Positions 33,757 to 56,053 of a stretch of DNA of 64,000 nt are shown here, piece by piece (position 1 is the stretch's first letter; the number at the start of each line of letters is the position of its first letter). Origin of the DNA: Siphlonurus alternatus (lineage: Eukaryota; Arthropoda; Insecta; Ephemeroptera; Siphlonuridae); the NCBI GenBank assembly GCA_949825025.1, contig OX463778.1, forward strand, positions 52,268,364 to 52,332,363, given 5' to 3'. The position numbers and the translations under genes are program-made. The notes below the pieces were generated by a model, which searched no databases, was not told the DNA's origin, and saw nothing but the letters and a program-made list of their open reading frames with translations.

Positions 33757-33893
33757 CGGTATGACACTTTTTTTTGGGATCCGCCAAAAAAGTTGATGCA
33801 AATGATGTTATTAGCAAGTACTGAAAATTTCAGCCCGGTATCACCAATAGCGCGATTTTCGTGAAATTTGGTTGTTAATTCCCTAACTACATA

Positions 33894-34845
33894 CATTAAC
33901 ATGACACAATACAAAAGGGAAGAAAAAAAAGAAAGAGATTCAGAACAAAATCAGTATAATATGCATTAATACATATTAGATTTTTTATTTTTTTGTGTGC
34001 GTAATATGTAATATATGTACATAATATATAGAAACATATTACAAGTGTATATTTTCTTCGAACTATTCTTAATATAAACATTTATATCCAATTTAGCATT
34101 ATTTTGCTTGATTTGGATATATTGAATAAAAGCTCTGAACATTCAAATATTTAAAAATCTCTTTTTTTAAGGATGAGCATAATTGCATAATATAATATAC
34201 ACTATAATATACACATAACTATATATATATATCATAAATCTGGCAGTTTGTTAAGTACACACCATTAACCATGCTTTAGTGTCCTTCAATACTATTAAAG
34301 CTGGTGGCAAAGTCAATCAATTATCATTTATTTATTTGTTGTGGAGTGTTTAGTTGGTTTACTCCAATTTTTTAATCCATTTTTTTTTTAAAAACAAGAG
34401 GGTAAGGATGGGGAGGTAAACTGTCACATAAAAACAAAGAACAAAGAACTGGCCATTACAGACAAAATTTAGAGTAAGGTTGAATTGTCAGTGGCAATGA
34501 AAATAGGCCTAGGCTCTGAAAATTGTAGCAAACCTATTAAAGTACGAATATGAAAATATCGTCCAGTTCTAATTGCAGTATTGAAGAATAGCATTGCTTT
34601 TAATGGGTGCTCTGCTGGGCTTATTACTCAAATCAGAACCATTGAAAAAATTAAAATTAGTTACACACACACAAAAGACATGGTCCTGATTAACTGTCGT
34701 TTATTTTTAAAACATTTTAATAATTTCATTTCACCATTGGAAAACGGTAACGTTAATCCTTAAACACACATAGTTTCATTTTTCAGTACGTTCAACTAGT
34801 TGTAAGTTATAATTACATTATACAATACATGAAGTACTTACAAAA
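33894..34845. other. AT-rich 3' flank of gene C
   Basis: No gene or clear repeat is seen. There are TA microsatellite stretches (34185-34235) and a purine-rich patch near 34400. Confidence 0.5.
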
Positions 34846-37800
34846 TTAATGCGACTTCATGAGGAGGTAATCTTTGAGTCCAGGGGGGCAGATTGACGCC
34901 AGTAGGTCCGGCAGACTGTTGCCAGGCTGGGACGCTCTTGCAGCCACCGACGCTCGAACAACGTACCTCGACAACTCTCGCAGACTCAGTGGAGAACCTG
35001 TCGACAAAATGAAAAAAAAAATGCATTTATGATACTGTATAATGCTGGGCAGTGTAAGAAAATCTAGGACAAATTATTCTACTGTAATTTCATTTAAAAT
35101 GACGCCTCCTGTTTATTTTAAGAAGTCTAAATGTGATTTTTGTCAAAATTTTACATTTTTCTTTCTATGCAAACATTTTTATCAACTCAGTAGTAACAAT
35201 CAGAAAAAAAGTCTCATATACGTATCATTATTCATTACAGTATTGACAAATTTTATTACATCTAAATATGAGTGATTTTATACACAATCAAATCGACAAA
35301 TGCGAGTACCCACGGCACAAATCTTTGTCATAATTAACAGGGATAACAAAGTAAGAAACTGACTTTTAATTACTTTTAAAGTAAAGTGCGCGCTAGAAAA
35401 AAAAGTTGAGTTAGTATTTTCTAAAAATAGTTCAAGTAGTCCTCCATATCAAACCAAAATTCAAAAAATTCTATCTCAAATAGGTTTGCCAGAAAAAAAT
35501 TGCAAAGTCAGAGTGAACGCGTTGCTTAACATGGGGCCTTACCTGACAAAAACCCTCGAATATCTCGAAAAAATACACCGTTAGGTGGTATGAAAAAAAT
35601 ATAGTGATGTTCTATGACCCAAGCTTTAACCAAAAACCGATTAAAAAAAATTTCTCTCGAATCCATTTTTCCGTAAAAAAATAATAAAAAATCTTATGGG
35701 AATTAACATGGTAGATTTTCTTGATTTTTTTACGGAAAAATGGATTCGAGAGAATTTTTTTTTAATCGGTTTTTGGTTAAAGCTTGGGTCATAGAACATC
35801 ACTTTATTTTTTTCATACCACCTAACGGTGTATTTTTTCGAGATATTCGAGGGTTTTTGTCAGGTAAGGCCCCATGTTAAGCGACGCGTTCACTCTGACT
35901 TTGGAATTTTTTTCTGGCAAACCTATTTGAGATAGAATTTTTTGAATTTTGGTTTGATATGGAGGACTACTTGAACTATTTTTAGAAAATACTAACTCAA
36001 CTTTTTTTTCTAGCGCGCACTTTACTTTAAATGCTTTGATTCCCGGAGACTTGCATAATTTGTTCACTGAAAAATATATTGTATAAATAGCTAGTACTGT
36101 ATATATGCAATATATGCCAAACATGTTCATACTCTTTTAAATATTTTCTAAATTATGTAAAAGCCTTTCAAAACTTTTTCCAATGGGCAGTTAGCATGAT
36201 AAAAAAATTATTGACATTTTTTTTAAATAATAGGGTCTTCTTCTCCTTAAATAAAAGAATAAGGCCTCATTGTCTCTACGGGGCAAGATTGAACTTTCAA
36301 TACTGACTTTTTTTAAAAAATGTTAAGAGTTCCCAATTCCTATGATAAAAAAACTAACGAAAAATTAGAGTAGCATAATTTTGTACCCTCTCTATTCATT
36401 TTTGCAATAAAAAATCCATGGTAACTGCCTATTATGCATTACAAAAACAGTATCAACACATGAAAGCAATTCATCACACTATTACATTGATCACAAAATC
36501 AGGCACACCATCAAGCTCACTGTAAGAGGTAACGTCGCTTGCTGGACTCCGTGTCTTCTTGAGCCTGAAGTTTGACGTCGCACTTTGAAGTCTCTTGTGC
36601 ACTTCTGTGCCGTGTGGGACAACCCCATACTCAATCAAGACAGGAAACCACTTCTCGAAGTCTTTGCAGCTTATTTCGGGGTGAAACAGAAGAAGAGCAG
36701 CTGGGGGAGCGGACCAATGAGGAAGCAGCATTCTCACAGCATCAACATTTCCAGTCAGAAATGCCATCCACAAAGCATCAGGCAGCCACAGCTGACGTCT
36801 CAAAAACTCTAATTCGGCATTACGATGGTAAGAAAGATCGAGTCTCAGTGACATATCTTCAACGTTAACTCCACAATGTATGAAATGTTTCACCAATGCC
36901 ATGAGCTTATCTGTTAAAGCACGAGTGTAAGTAACTAGGTAACTGGGGTCAAGAAGGTAACCTAAGCAATCAAAATCTTCGCATTCTTCGTAATAGGACA
37001 TGATGTCTTGGTTGGCACACAGCAGCACTGTGAGGGGAGAGAGAGAGTTTTTGGGAACGTCAGCCACAGAAAAACCACTGTCCAGCATCTTGTCTAGCTG
37101 AGTTTCCATGCCACTGCTCAGTATCTTCTTGATGTGACGTGCATTCAGAAGACAGCTAATGGGTCCAAATATTTGCTTGCCAAAATAGTAAGAAGTGTAA
37201 CGACTATAAAAAACATTTAAATTACATTCTAAAGTCAAACTTGGATCCTTAATATTAGATTTTAAAATAAGATTAAGAATATGAATACATGCTATTTGAT
37301 GTGCATTATCAAATTTATGAAGACTTTTCAAAATAAAACTTTGAGGATGTTGTTCTGGTAAACATCCAGGTTTTACTGATTCATCTTTGAACTGTGCTAG
37401 ATTAAATAATATTTCAGCAAAAGTTATCAACAAACTGTAATCTGAGTGATGTTTGGTCAACATTTTACACAGAAAAGATAAGACATGTTGACCATTGTCA
37501 TCTAAAGCCAATGGGTTCGCACCAGCTGCAATCAACATCCTGGTTGATTCAATCGATAATTCCTTCACTGCGATCATCAGGGCAGTGGTACCATCTTCAG
37601 CAACAGCCGATACGTCAGCACCCAGCTGTAACAACTTGTCAACACTCTCGCTCGTATGTGCATACTGTATCAACAATGTCCTTCCACTGTCATCTTTGGA
37701 ATTAATGTCATGGCAATCTATATTTTCAAGAAGTACGAGAATTGCTTCAAATGAAATATTATTCTTACGAGCTAATTCAATTGATTTTAAATCAACAATA

Positions 37801-40699
37801 GCTCCATGATTTAAAAGCATATTTATGGCTTTAATAATATTTTTGTTCACAGAATAATTAAGAGGTGTCAGTCCTTCAGAATTAGCATCATTGATGTGTG
37901 TTGAATCTTTTTCAAGAAGAAGTTTTAGAACATTAGGTGAGCCACAAGCAATTGAGATTGCGTTGACGCGAGATTCAGATACATATCTTGCTCCGTGATC
38001 CAGGAGAAGGTTGATGACTGGATGGTCGTCAACTGATGTGCAACTATCAACAGCTTGATGCAGTGGCGTCCAGCCCTTGAAATTTCTAGCGTTCACGTTG
38101 GCACCACTCTTAATCAGGAGATGTATTGTGTCCAGTATTTTCTCATTCTTATCTTCTTGTGGGTAACAATATGAAATAAGCTTCACCACTGAAATCACAC
38201 CAGGTTATATAAATTAGTAAAAAACTTAATTTTAGCTTTTTAACATGGTATAAGAATATCAAATACCAGTTAATTTATTATTTTTCCATAATACAGTGTC
38301 TAATGCTTAAACACGGAGACAGTATAATTTATGGGTTTTGCCGGCAAATAAGTTCTTGGGAGGAAGGGAAGGGGGGGGGGGGGGGGGGAATTCACCATTA
38401 TGCCAATGAAAGAAACAAGAAAAACTTATGTCTAAATTCTAAATTTCCAGTGTTAACCAAGGTTTAGAGCAAAACCCAAAATATCAGTCAATTCTAAGGG
38501 GGGTGGAGGGATAGGAGACGTTTTCAAATTAATAGGTTTATAATTTAATTAATAATAAAAAAATCCTGCCTGATGTTTATTTTTACTTAAAGGGTTAAAA
38601 AAAAGGATAAAAATTAAAAAAATTGACAGTACAATGCTTGAGCTTTTCTATCCAAATTTGCGAAAAAAAATCATGCAGGTTGTTCATTACTGATATTTTT
38701 TTCGTCTATAAAATTTGAAGCTGCTAAATAGTGGGAAAGGAATCCTAAAAACAATGTATTGTCTCCCGCCTATACTAATGCCTTCAAAATATGTGCAAGC
38801 TGCCTGCTGTCACTGAATCAGAGGTCATTCTCATACACGGTGCAGGCAAAATGCTCATTATTAGTTATTAAAAATTATTTTATTTTTGCTTATTCACTCC
38901 TGAAAATTATGCTTTATAAAGGTTAACAAATCTTACATTGATGCAATGGAGTTTGTCCTTTTAAGTCAGCCATTGAAGCAGTCCTTGGATTTGCTTCGAG
39001 TAGTAATTTGATAAATTCTAGCAGACAATCCAGTGAATAGTTGGCATTGAAAATGGAGAGCAAAGGAGTTTCTCCCTCCTTGTTCTTCACTTCTGCCAGC
39101 TTTGGCGCCCTCTGTAGCAGCAGCTCGGCACAACGTTTCTTTCCAGAGAACAGCTTAGTCGTAAATTTGAAGCGGTTTTCTACGGCACTGAAACATTTTT
39201 TATTAAACATCATTAGAATGCTATCACATTCATCGTACATTGATATACAGTAATCTAAACTAAAAAAAACACAAAAGTAGCAGCTACTGCTCCAGCACTA
39301 CAAAAAAACAGCAGGCTTGGCCTTGGACTTAATTTGACATTTAAGCACGTGAGTACTGTATTTTGGTTCATTTTCTTAATTTCACTAAATTTTATTATTA
39401 TAGCTATTTACTGTTATTACTCTTCTAAATATTAAATAAAAAAACATCAAATACTGTAATGCTGTAAGCAGTATTATAGTACAGAAGATATGCTGTATTA
39501 ATGAACATAGACAATTCAAAGAATACAAGCAATACCTGCACTGCACCAGTATTTTTACTGTTTTAATAATTTTTTATATTAAACAATGATTGCTGCAAAT
39601 ACAATTGCCATTTTAAAATACATACTAAAGGACTTACGTGCCTTTTTACATTATTTATAAATAAATGTCAAGAGGTTTTTAGCAGCTACAGCATCAGTAA
39701 GTTAAAATCCAGTTGCACTAAAAGTTTGTTGGACTTAATATATCGTCCCTCGTCCGCAATAATGAGCTATCTGCTCCACGATCTTGTTGCAATAATGAGC
39801 TGTCTGCTATTTCAAATACATGCAATATTGAGCTATAAATCATTATAAAATAAGGCTCAAAATTGTGCTCACCTGAATGAGCAGACAGCTCATTATTACA
39901 ACAAGATCGTGGAGCAGATATCTCATTATTGCGGAAGAGGGACGATATTGTTGTTATCACAGATTCAGTGGAGAAGGGAGAAAGGACACATTACAAAGGT
40001 ATGTTGTGAATATACAACCTGCATGAAATTTTTTATTGCAAATTTGGATACAGAACCTCAACTTATGTACTGTTAATAAATTTCAGATTTTTTGTACCCT
40101 ACCAAAATTGAGGGGGAATTGAGGGAAGGTATTTAACACGTAAGCATAGAGTTAAAAAAAAAAAAATTCAAAAAATTGACAATACATAACTCGAGGCCAA
40201 ACATCACAATAAGTCTGAGGATGACACATTACATTGCTTACGTGCGACAGTGTGGCTGCTGTCACTAGAACTGGCGAAGTTCTGAAAATTATGTTCCAAT
40301 TTCTCGCCACATGACACGGAGATCTCATCATAAGATGTGAAAGTCATTTTCAAACTTCCGTTTGTTTTAGCAAATTCCCATATAATTAGAAACCTGATTC
40401 TAAGGATGTCAAAGAGAGCTGAAAAAAGTCCTGGGTTTGAAAGAGTAAGAAACAAAATCCAAACATGTCCCAAGCATTGAGCCTCACCCCTGAATTTGAT
40501 GTTCCCATTACTCTCAATGTAAATATAAATATTACATGCAAGTCCATTGAAATAATGTAACAGAGCTAGCTTACCGATGCAGTAAGCTGTAGCCTCGAAA
40601 GTCCTTTATGTTCATAAGATTCTGCTCTTCGATATTGACTAAAAGATCCTTCACTTTGTCAAAGTTTCCGCTTGACACTGCTCGTAAAGCTTGATCCAT
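34846..40699 (-). CDS. Ankyrin-repeat and SOCS-box protein C (CRL5 substrate adaptor-like)
   Basis: The exons are 40699-40575, 39187-38937, 38188-36521 and 34997-34846. Phases are 2/1/1, all introns are GT-AG, and the sum is 731 codons plus stop. Ankyrin motifs include GETPLLSIF, GQTPLHQ, GWTPLHQAV, GLTPLNYSV and GTTALMIAV. A conserved block near the end of exon 3 (LWLPDALWMAFLTGN, HWSAPPAALLLF, GVVPHGTEV) is shared with gene B. The last exon encodes the SOCS box: SLRELSRYVV as Elongin-C (BC) box and PPGLKDYLL as Cullin box, ending MKSH-stop. It lacks the acidic insert of B and the C-terminal extension. The likely role is a substrate receptor of a Cullin-5 ubiquitin ligase; the target is unknown. 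The start ATG 40699 matches the cap exon of A and B. Confidence 0.88.
35376..36030. mobile_element. TTAA-flanked near-perfect palindrome in intron 3 of gene C
   Basis: The left end TTAAAGTAAAGTGCGCGCTAG is mirrored by CTAGCGCGCACTTTACTTTAA. Arms of about 315 bp are almost identical (TTTTCCGTAAAAAAAT versus its inverse) around a centre at about 35705. High arm identity suggests a young copy. A diverged fragment of the arm (GTCAGGTAAGGCCCCATGTT) occurs at about 23714 in gene B intron 1. Confidence 0.85.
36160..36470. mobile_element. Diverged palindromic element near gene C exon 3
   Basis: AGAGTAGCATAATTTTGTAC followed by CCTCTCTATTCATTTTTGCA is one terminal part of the family seen at 50165 and 58927. 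The other arm is degenerate. It lies in intron 3 just downstream of the ankyrin exon. Confidence 0.4.
38189..38936 (-). other. Intron 2 of gene C
   Basis: It contains a G18-type homopolymer (38370-38390) and, at 38645-38690, a one-sided fragment of the palindromic family with ATCATGCAGGTTGTTCA. No exon is seen. Confidence 0.5.
39734..39960. mobile_element. TTAA-starting palindromic element in intron 1 of gene C
   Basis: TTAATATATCGTCCCTCGTC is mirrored by GAAGAGGGACGATAT. The arms contain GAGCTATCTGCTCCACGATC and its inverse. A one-sided relative is at 24460-24649. Confidence 0.65.
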
Positions 40700-40904
40700 T
40701 TCGCTTTTAATATATTGTGTTTGCTCCAAATACGTCCAGACAGAACCTGAAATTTTAACATTATTAGGGGGCTGTGTGGGGTCTTGTATCCTGCTGCAAT
40801 ACTGTAGTTGTAGTTTTGAGGTGGCAAGGGGGTGATGGGGAGAGATGCAGGCACATATTCAGGGGAAGGGAGGGGGGGCGGGGGGGGGGGGCAGTCTCCC
40901 TCCC

Positions 40905-43900
40905 CTAATTTTGGATTCAGTGTTAAAAAAGCGGAGATAGAACTTAACACTGCCAAGGTGCGTTCTGAAAATGAGTTTATGAAAAAGATGGTTGATGAGA
41001 GGGATAAAAGTGGTAGTTGGAGAAGAATGTATCAGCATGTGAAGGGACTTCGGCTAGCAGGAAATCAGATATCAGTGCTAAAAGATACTGGGGGGGGGGG
41101 GGGGTATACTACAGATAAGGAGAAGGCAGATGCATGTTCAAATAAACAAATAAATAAAAAAAAAAATGTGCCAGGCAATATCAGGCAGTTTTTCAAGAGG
41201 ATTTGGGGGCAGGGGAGGTTAGCGACGTAGCAGATGAGAGACAAAATGAGGATTCTAACGGTAATGCTATTATAATTTGGGCGATAAAAAGAAGTTTAAA
41301 ATTAGGTTCAAAGATGTACAAAGGGCGCTAAAGTCTCTGACTACAGGGAAAGCAGCTGGCCCAGATGGTGTACCAGCAGCCTTTTTAAAGCTTAATATAG
41401 GTATGCATTGTAGATATCAAACGTTTTTGTTCAAGGCTAAAAAAATTATCGACCATCGACCGGTCAGCTTGACCTCTGTGATTTCCAAAGTTATGGAAAA
41501 AGTAATTGTTCGGTTTATGATGAGAGAGCTAGAGAACCAAAAGTTTTTTAGCAAAAGGCAACACGGATTTAGAAAACATTATTCTTGTGATACCCAGCTG
41601 TTGGTTTTTGTGCAGTAACTAGCAGATTGCTTAGACAGTAAAGGGGAAATGCATGCAGGGTTTCTGGACTTTGAGAAGGCTTTTGATAAAAGGTTCCGCA
41701 TAGCATCGTGATAGCAGTGGCGTGCGGTGGGTTTAGCAGGCAGTAATGCGGCGGCAAAATTATGGGACTGGACACAGCAAAAGGGGGGCCGGGGGGCGGA
41801 GCCCCCCGGATAGCCCGCCGCAGGTGAAAAATTTTTTAAAAAGGGGGCGTGGCAGGCGACTTTTTAAGCATAAAAATAACACAAAAATATATTATATTTC
41901 GACGTTTTATACAATTCTAAAATCAATCACAAATAATTTTTTAAATCAATTTGTAAGACGAGTTAAATTTTTTGTCGGTAATGTCTTTTTTTATATCGAT
42001 CGTATGACAGTTATATTCATGATCGATCAGCACATAATTAATATATATAATATAATTATTTTCACTAAAAACAATACGTATAATTTTTGTATTGTGATTC
42101 CGACTATGTACAGCTGCAATACGTGAAAAAAAAATACGCATTTTATTCTCTGCAGTCAATTAAATTCTAATTGTGATCCGCGACGCGGATTGATCAGGAT
42201 AGCAGTCGATAAATCAATATTTTATTTTCTAAGATACGTAATTTCTTTCAAATAATTTGTTGTTTTGAAAGGTAAAGTCAATTTAAGAACATGAGTTTAA
42301 TCGTTTAAAATAATTATAGTGTGGATTTCATAATTGTGAAACTATATATTTGTTTTGCTTTAAAAATAAGAGATAAAGTTTTCGAACGAATATTTTTTTC
42401 CCCGGCAGCATATAATTTACGATAATCCACGAGGCAAAAACATCGGCTCCTCGATCGTCGTCGCTCCCCTCTCTCAACTCCCTCCCAGGACTGAAGCTCG
42501 CCCCCACCTCCTAAATCGGTAGAAAGCTCATCTTTTTCTTTGATGATAAAACTATACGAAAAAACGGGCGTGGGAGGGGAAATGTAGATTCATGCATGGG
42601 GAAAACAAAGCTGAGTGAGTCTACCGCTTTCATGCAAGAGGGCGTCTTTGCATTGCACCGCGAATTCATTTACGTTTTTGCGGTAAACGCTTCAATAAAT
42701 TCAAACAAAGATTTTCACATAGACAAAGATAAATTATTTTTTTTTATTGAAATTTGATGTGATGAAATTGAAAAAGAAAATATTTATATTCTTTAAAGAA
42801 AGCTCAAATTTTCCCTAGATGCGCCGCATCCAACGCATTAATGGACCGCACGCCACTGCGTGATAGATAAATTAAGGAGGAAGTGTATGCTCGATGAATG
42901 TTTGGTTGACTTGATACAGGATTTTCTAAGGGATAGGGTTCAAAGAGTGAAGATTGGATCAACTTTTTCGGATGAGATTAGGGTGACCTCAGGAGTTCCG
43001 CAGGGGAGCGTCCTCGGACCAATCTTGTTCTTGATTTTTATTGAAGATTTGCCGGAGGGAGTAGATTCTTTAATGAGGTTGTTTGCTGATGATAGTGTTT
43101 TGTATAGGAAAATAGTGAATGAGGAAGATAAGAGGAAGCTGCAAGAAGATCTAGACACTGTAGGTAGGTGGGTGGACAAAAATGGTATGAGTCTTAATGT
43201 TGGCAAATGCTTGGTAGTTAATTTCAGTAGGAAAAAAGTAAAAGAAGAAGCAGTATACCTAATGAGAGGTGAGGTACTTAGGGAGGACTATACATATAAA
43301 TACCTTGGGGTGGTTCTTCAGAGAGAGCTGAATTGGAATGAGCATATTAGGTACGTAACGTCAAAGGGAAGGAGAAATTTGGAGTTCGTTATGAGAAATC
43401 TGAAAGGGGTGACTGTATTTGTCAGAGACAAGGCCTATAAGACTTTAGTGAGACCAATACTGGAGTATGCATGTAGTGTGTGGGATCTGTATAGGCAGAT
43501 TGGAAAGAAGTTGGAAAAGGTTCAGAGGAGGGCTGCTAGAAGAGTTATGGGTAGAATGAGAAAATGGAGATTAGTTACAGATGACAAAAAGGTGTGGAAG
43601 GATTATGAAAGCGTGTCGAAAATGATTCAGACTTTGGAGTGGGAGCCACTCGAGGAAAGGAGAAGATACAACCGATTAGGAAATTTGTTTAAAGTTAACA
43701 GGGAGATGGCAGGTTGGAGCGAGTTTAGCGACATAACTAGGAAAGGTAGATATATTGGGAGGGGGGATCATCGATGGAAGCTGGAGTTCAGGGATAGTGG
43801 AAGTGATGTACGTGGGAAAGTACTCCTTCATAAACCGAACAGTGAGGGAGTGGAACTCCCTGCCGTCCGAGGTGGTGGGGGCGGAGAGTTACGGGGGACG

Positions 43901-43990
43901 GGGGATATAAGAGTGCGTTGAGCACTATATTGCGAGCCACTGTGGTTTAGCCACATTTGCCGCAGATCGTTAAAATCTAAATCTTCAACA
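40905..43990 (+). pseudogene. Jockey/CR1-like LINE with catalytic RT motif, split by a hAT insertion
   Basis: Plus-strand pieces run from the pre-RT region (40905-41230), through early RT blocks (41280-41620, KSLTTGKAAGPDGVPAAF and QHGFRK) and the start of LDFEKAFDK, to the insertion at 41715. The RT then resumes at 42867-43921 with TSGVPQGSVLGP, the catalytic FADD, and the C-terminal thumb/RAARRV/GRYIGRGDH blocks. Stops and frameshifts occur before the insertion, including a 2-nt shift just before it, so this copy is dead. It is not 5'-complete: no endonuclease domain is visible in the window. Confidence 0.88.
41715..42858. mobile_element. hAT-like non-autonomous DNA transposon
   Basis: The 1144-bp element begins CAGTGGCGTGCGGT and ends ACCGCACGCCACTG (14-bp terminal inverted repeats). 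It is flanked by an exact 8-bp duplication, CGTGATAG (41707-41714 and 42859-42866). LINE sequence resumes directly after the right copy, so the boundaries are firm. An 8-bp duplication with CA(G)-type ends is diagnostic of the hAT superfamily. The internal frames are short and show no transposase, so mobilisation must have been in trans. Confidence 0.9.
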
Positions 43991-44280
43991 TGGGCAATAT
44001 TATATAGACATATATTCCACCACTCCAATTTGTTTAATATAACATTGGTCGGTACGTCTTATGGGGTTGCCCATGCAGGATAACTAACTCTGCATACGTG
44101 GGTAGTTGTTGTGAAGTGAAGATTGAGATGATTCAGTTATTCCAGTTCAAGACCTTTTTGCGGCTGATAGATTGACAAATGGGCGGGGCACTTGTTGTAT
44201 GCATATATTATTATGTACATACAGTATCATATTTTGCATACTGAGCAGTGCCATGCATATCATAGAGCAGCTAGCCTGCT

Positions 44281-45540
44281 GCGACATTTTAGATTTAACG
44301 CTCTGCGGCAAATGTGGCTAAACCACGGTGGCTCGCAATATAGTGCTCAACGCACTCTTAAATCCCCCGTAACTCTCCGCCCCCACCACCTCGGACGGCA
44401 GGGAGTTCCACTCCCTCACTGTTCGGTTTATGAAGGAATACTTTCCCACATCGCTTCCACTACCCATGAACTCCAGCTTCCACTGATGATCCCCCCTCCC
44501 AATATATCTACCTTTCCTAGTTCTATCGCTAAACTCGCTCCAACCTGCCATCTCCCTATTAAGGTAGAGATAACGCCGAACAGCTGATCGACGTAATGCC
44601 CTTTGATTAACATGTAAATTTTAGCAAATTGACAAAAATTCTGAATTTTTTTTGAGAGGCAGATATTAGTGCCTAAAAGCCATAGAAAAAATTGCAAAAC
44701 GATTTAACGAGCCGATTTTTTTTAATTAATTTTTTTAATTTTCAGCATAGGGCTTTCCCATGGAGAGCAAAACTAAAAAATTAATTTAAAAAAATCGGCT
44801 CGTTAAATGTTTTTGAAACTTTTGCTATGGCTTTTAGGCACTAATATCTGCCTCTCAAAAAAATTTCAGAATTTTTGTCAATTTGCTGAGGTTTACATGT
44901 TAATCAAAGGGGATTACGGCGAACAGCTGTTCGACGTTATCTCTACCTTAACTTTAAACAAATTTCCTAATCGGTTGTACCTTCTCCTTTCCTCGAGTGG
45001 CTCCCACTCCAAAGTCTGAATCATTTTCGACACGCTTTCATAATCTTTCCACACCTTTTTGTCATCTGCAACTAATCTCCATTTTCTCATTCTACCCATA
45101 ACTCTTCTAGCAGCCCTCCGCTGAACCTTTTCTAACTCCTTCTTTCCAATCTGCCTATATGGGTCCCACACACTACATGCATACTCCAGTATTGGTCTCA
45201 CTAAGGTCTTATAGGCCTTGTCTCTGACAAATACAGTAGCCCCCTTCAGATTTCTCATAACAAACTCCAAATTTCTCCTTCCCTTTGACGTTACATACCT
45301 AATATGTTCATTCCAATTCAGCTCTCTCTGAAGAACCACCCCAAGGTATTTATATTTATCGTCCTCCCGTCGCCTCTCATTAGGTATACTGCATCTTCTT
45401 TTACTCTTTTCCTACTAAAATTAACTACCGAACATTTACCAACATTAAGACTCATACCATTTTTGTCCACCCACCTACCTACAGTATCTAGATCTTCCTG
45501 CAGCTTCCTCTTATCTTCCTCATTTACTATTTTTCCGAAC
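44281..45540 (-). pseudogene. Second copy of the same LINE, split by a TTAA MITE
   Basis: The minus-strand LINE 3' half is interrupted at 44559-44951. 45339-44952 carries YLGV..LNWNEHI, RRNLEFVMRNLKG and RAARRV; 44558-44318 carries MAGWSEFSDRTRKGRYIGRG through the terminal block. It is closely similar to the plus-strand copy at 42867-43990, with which it forms a LINE-scale inverted pair. Confidence 0.88.
44559..44951. mobile_element. TTAA palindromic MITE inserted in a LINE
   Basis: A 385-bp palindrome (ends GGTAGAGATAAC and GTTATCTCTACC) is flanked by TTAA on both sides (44559-44562, 44948-44951). The neighbouring LINE copy has a single TTAA at the same place (43695-43698), so TTAA duplication on insertion is shown directly. 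Arms are mirrored around about 44755 (AATCGGCTCGTTAAA). The interior is related to the element at 58204-58598. Confidence 0.92.
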
Positions 45541-45858
45541 TCACCAAAAATTTTATCCTCTTGATCCCTCGTTTAATATCTTGAATGTGAAGAAACGTCT
45601 GTAAAAATTCAACTTTTACTGACACCGAATACCGAATCAAACTGATATGCATACAGTACGCTGACACGCCGACACTGCAATCAACGAAGTGCAATGGTGT
45701 ATGGTGCCAATGGTGGGAACCGAACAAATCAACAAATAAATTCAAAAAAAAAAAAAAAGTGAAGTGCAAATTTCGTCAAACAAACAATAAAAGAAACAAG
45801 AAATTAAGAAACGTAAACATTTTATTATTATTAACAGATGGGGAATTTTTACTGAAAT
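45541..45858 (+). promoter_or_regulatory. 5' flank of PARG
   Basis: No gene. GTGCCAATGGTGGGAACC near 45707-45722 contains a CCAAT box about 145 bp upstream of the PARG start codon. A poly(A) run lies at 45744-45758. Promoter role is inferred from position. Confidence 0.35.

Positions 45859-56053
<10,195 letters not shown>

Larger units (their letters stand above)
29712..33893. mobile_element. 4.2-kb palindrome (large foldback/TIR element)
   Basis: Arms of about 1.24 kb (29712-30955 and 32652-33893) are highly similar inverted copies, from TTAGGGAATTAA at the outer ends to TCGATAAACAAGCAT near the inner ends, around a 1.7-kb loop. A 60-residue frame in each arm (30108-30326 plus, 33273-33455 minus) is just the mirrored sequence and resembles nothing I know. 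The loop holds G/C homopolymers (31415-31440) and a small inverted-repeat element (32155-32398), but no transposase. Each arm carries a cluster of nuclear-receptor half-sites. Confidence 0.8.
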
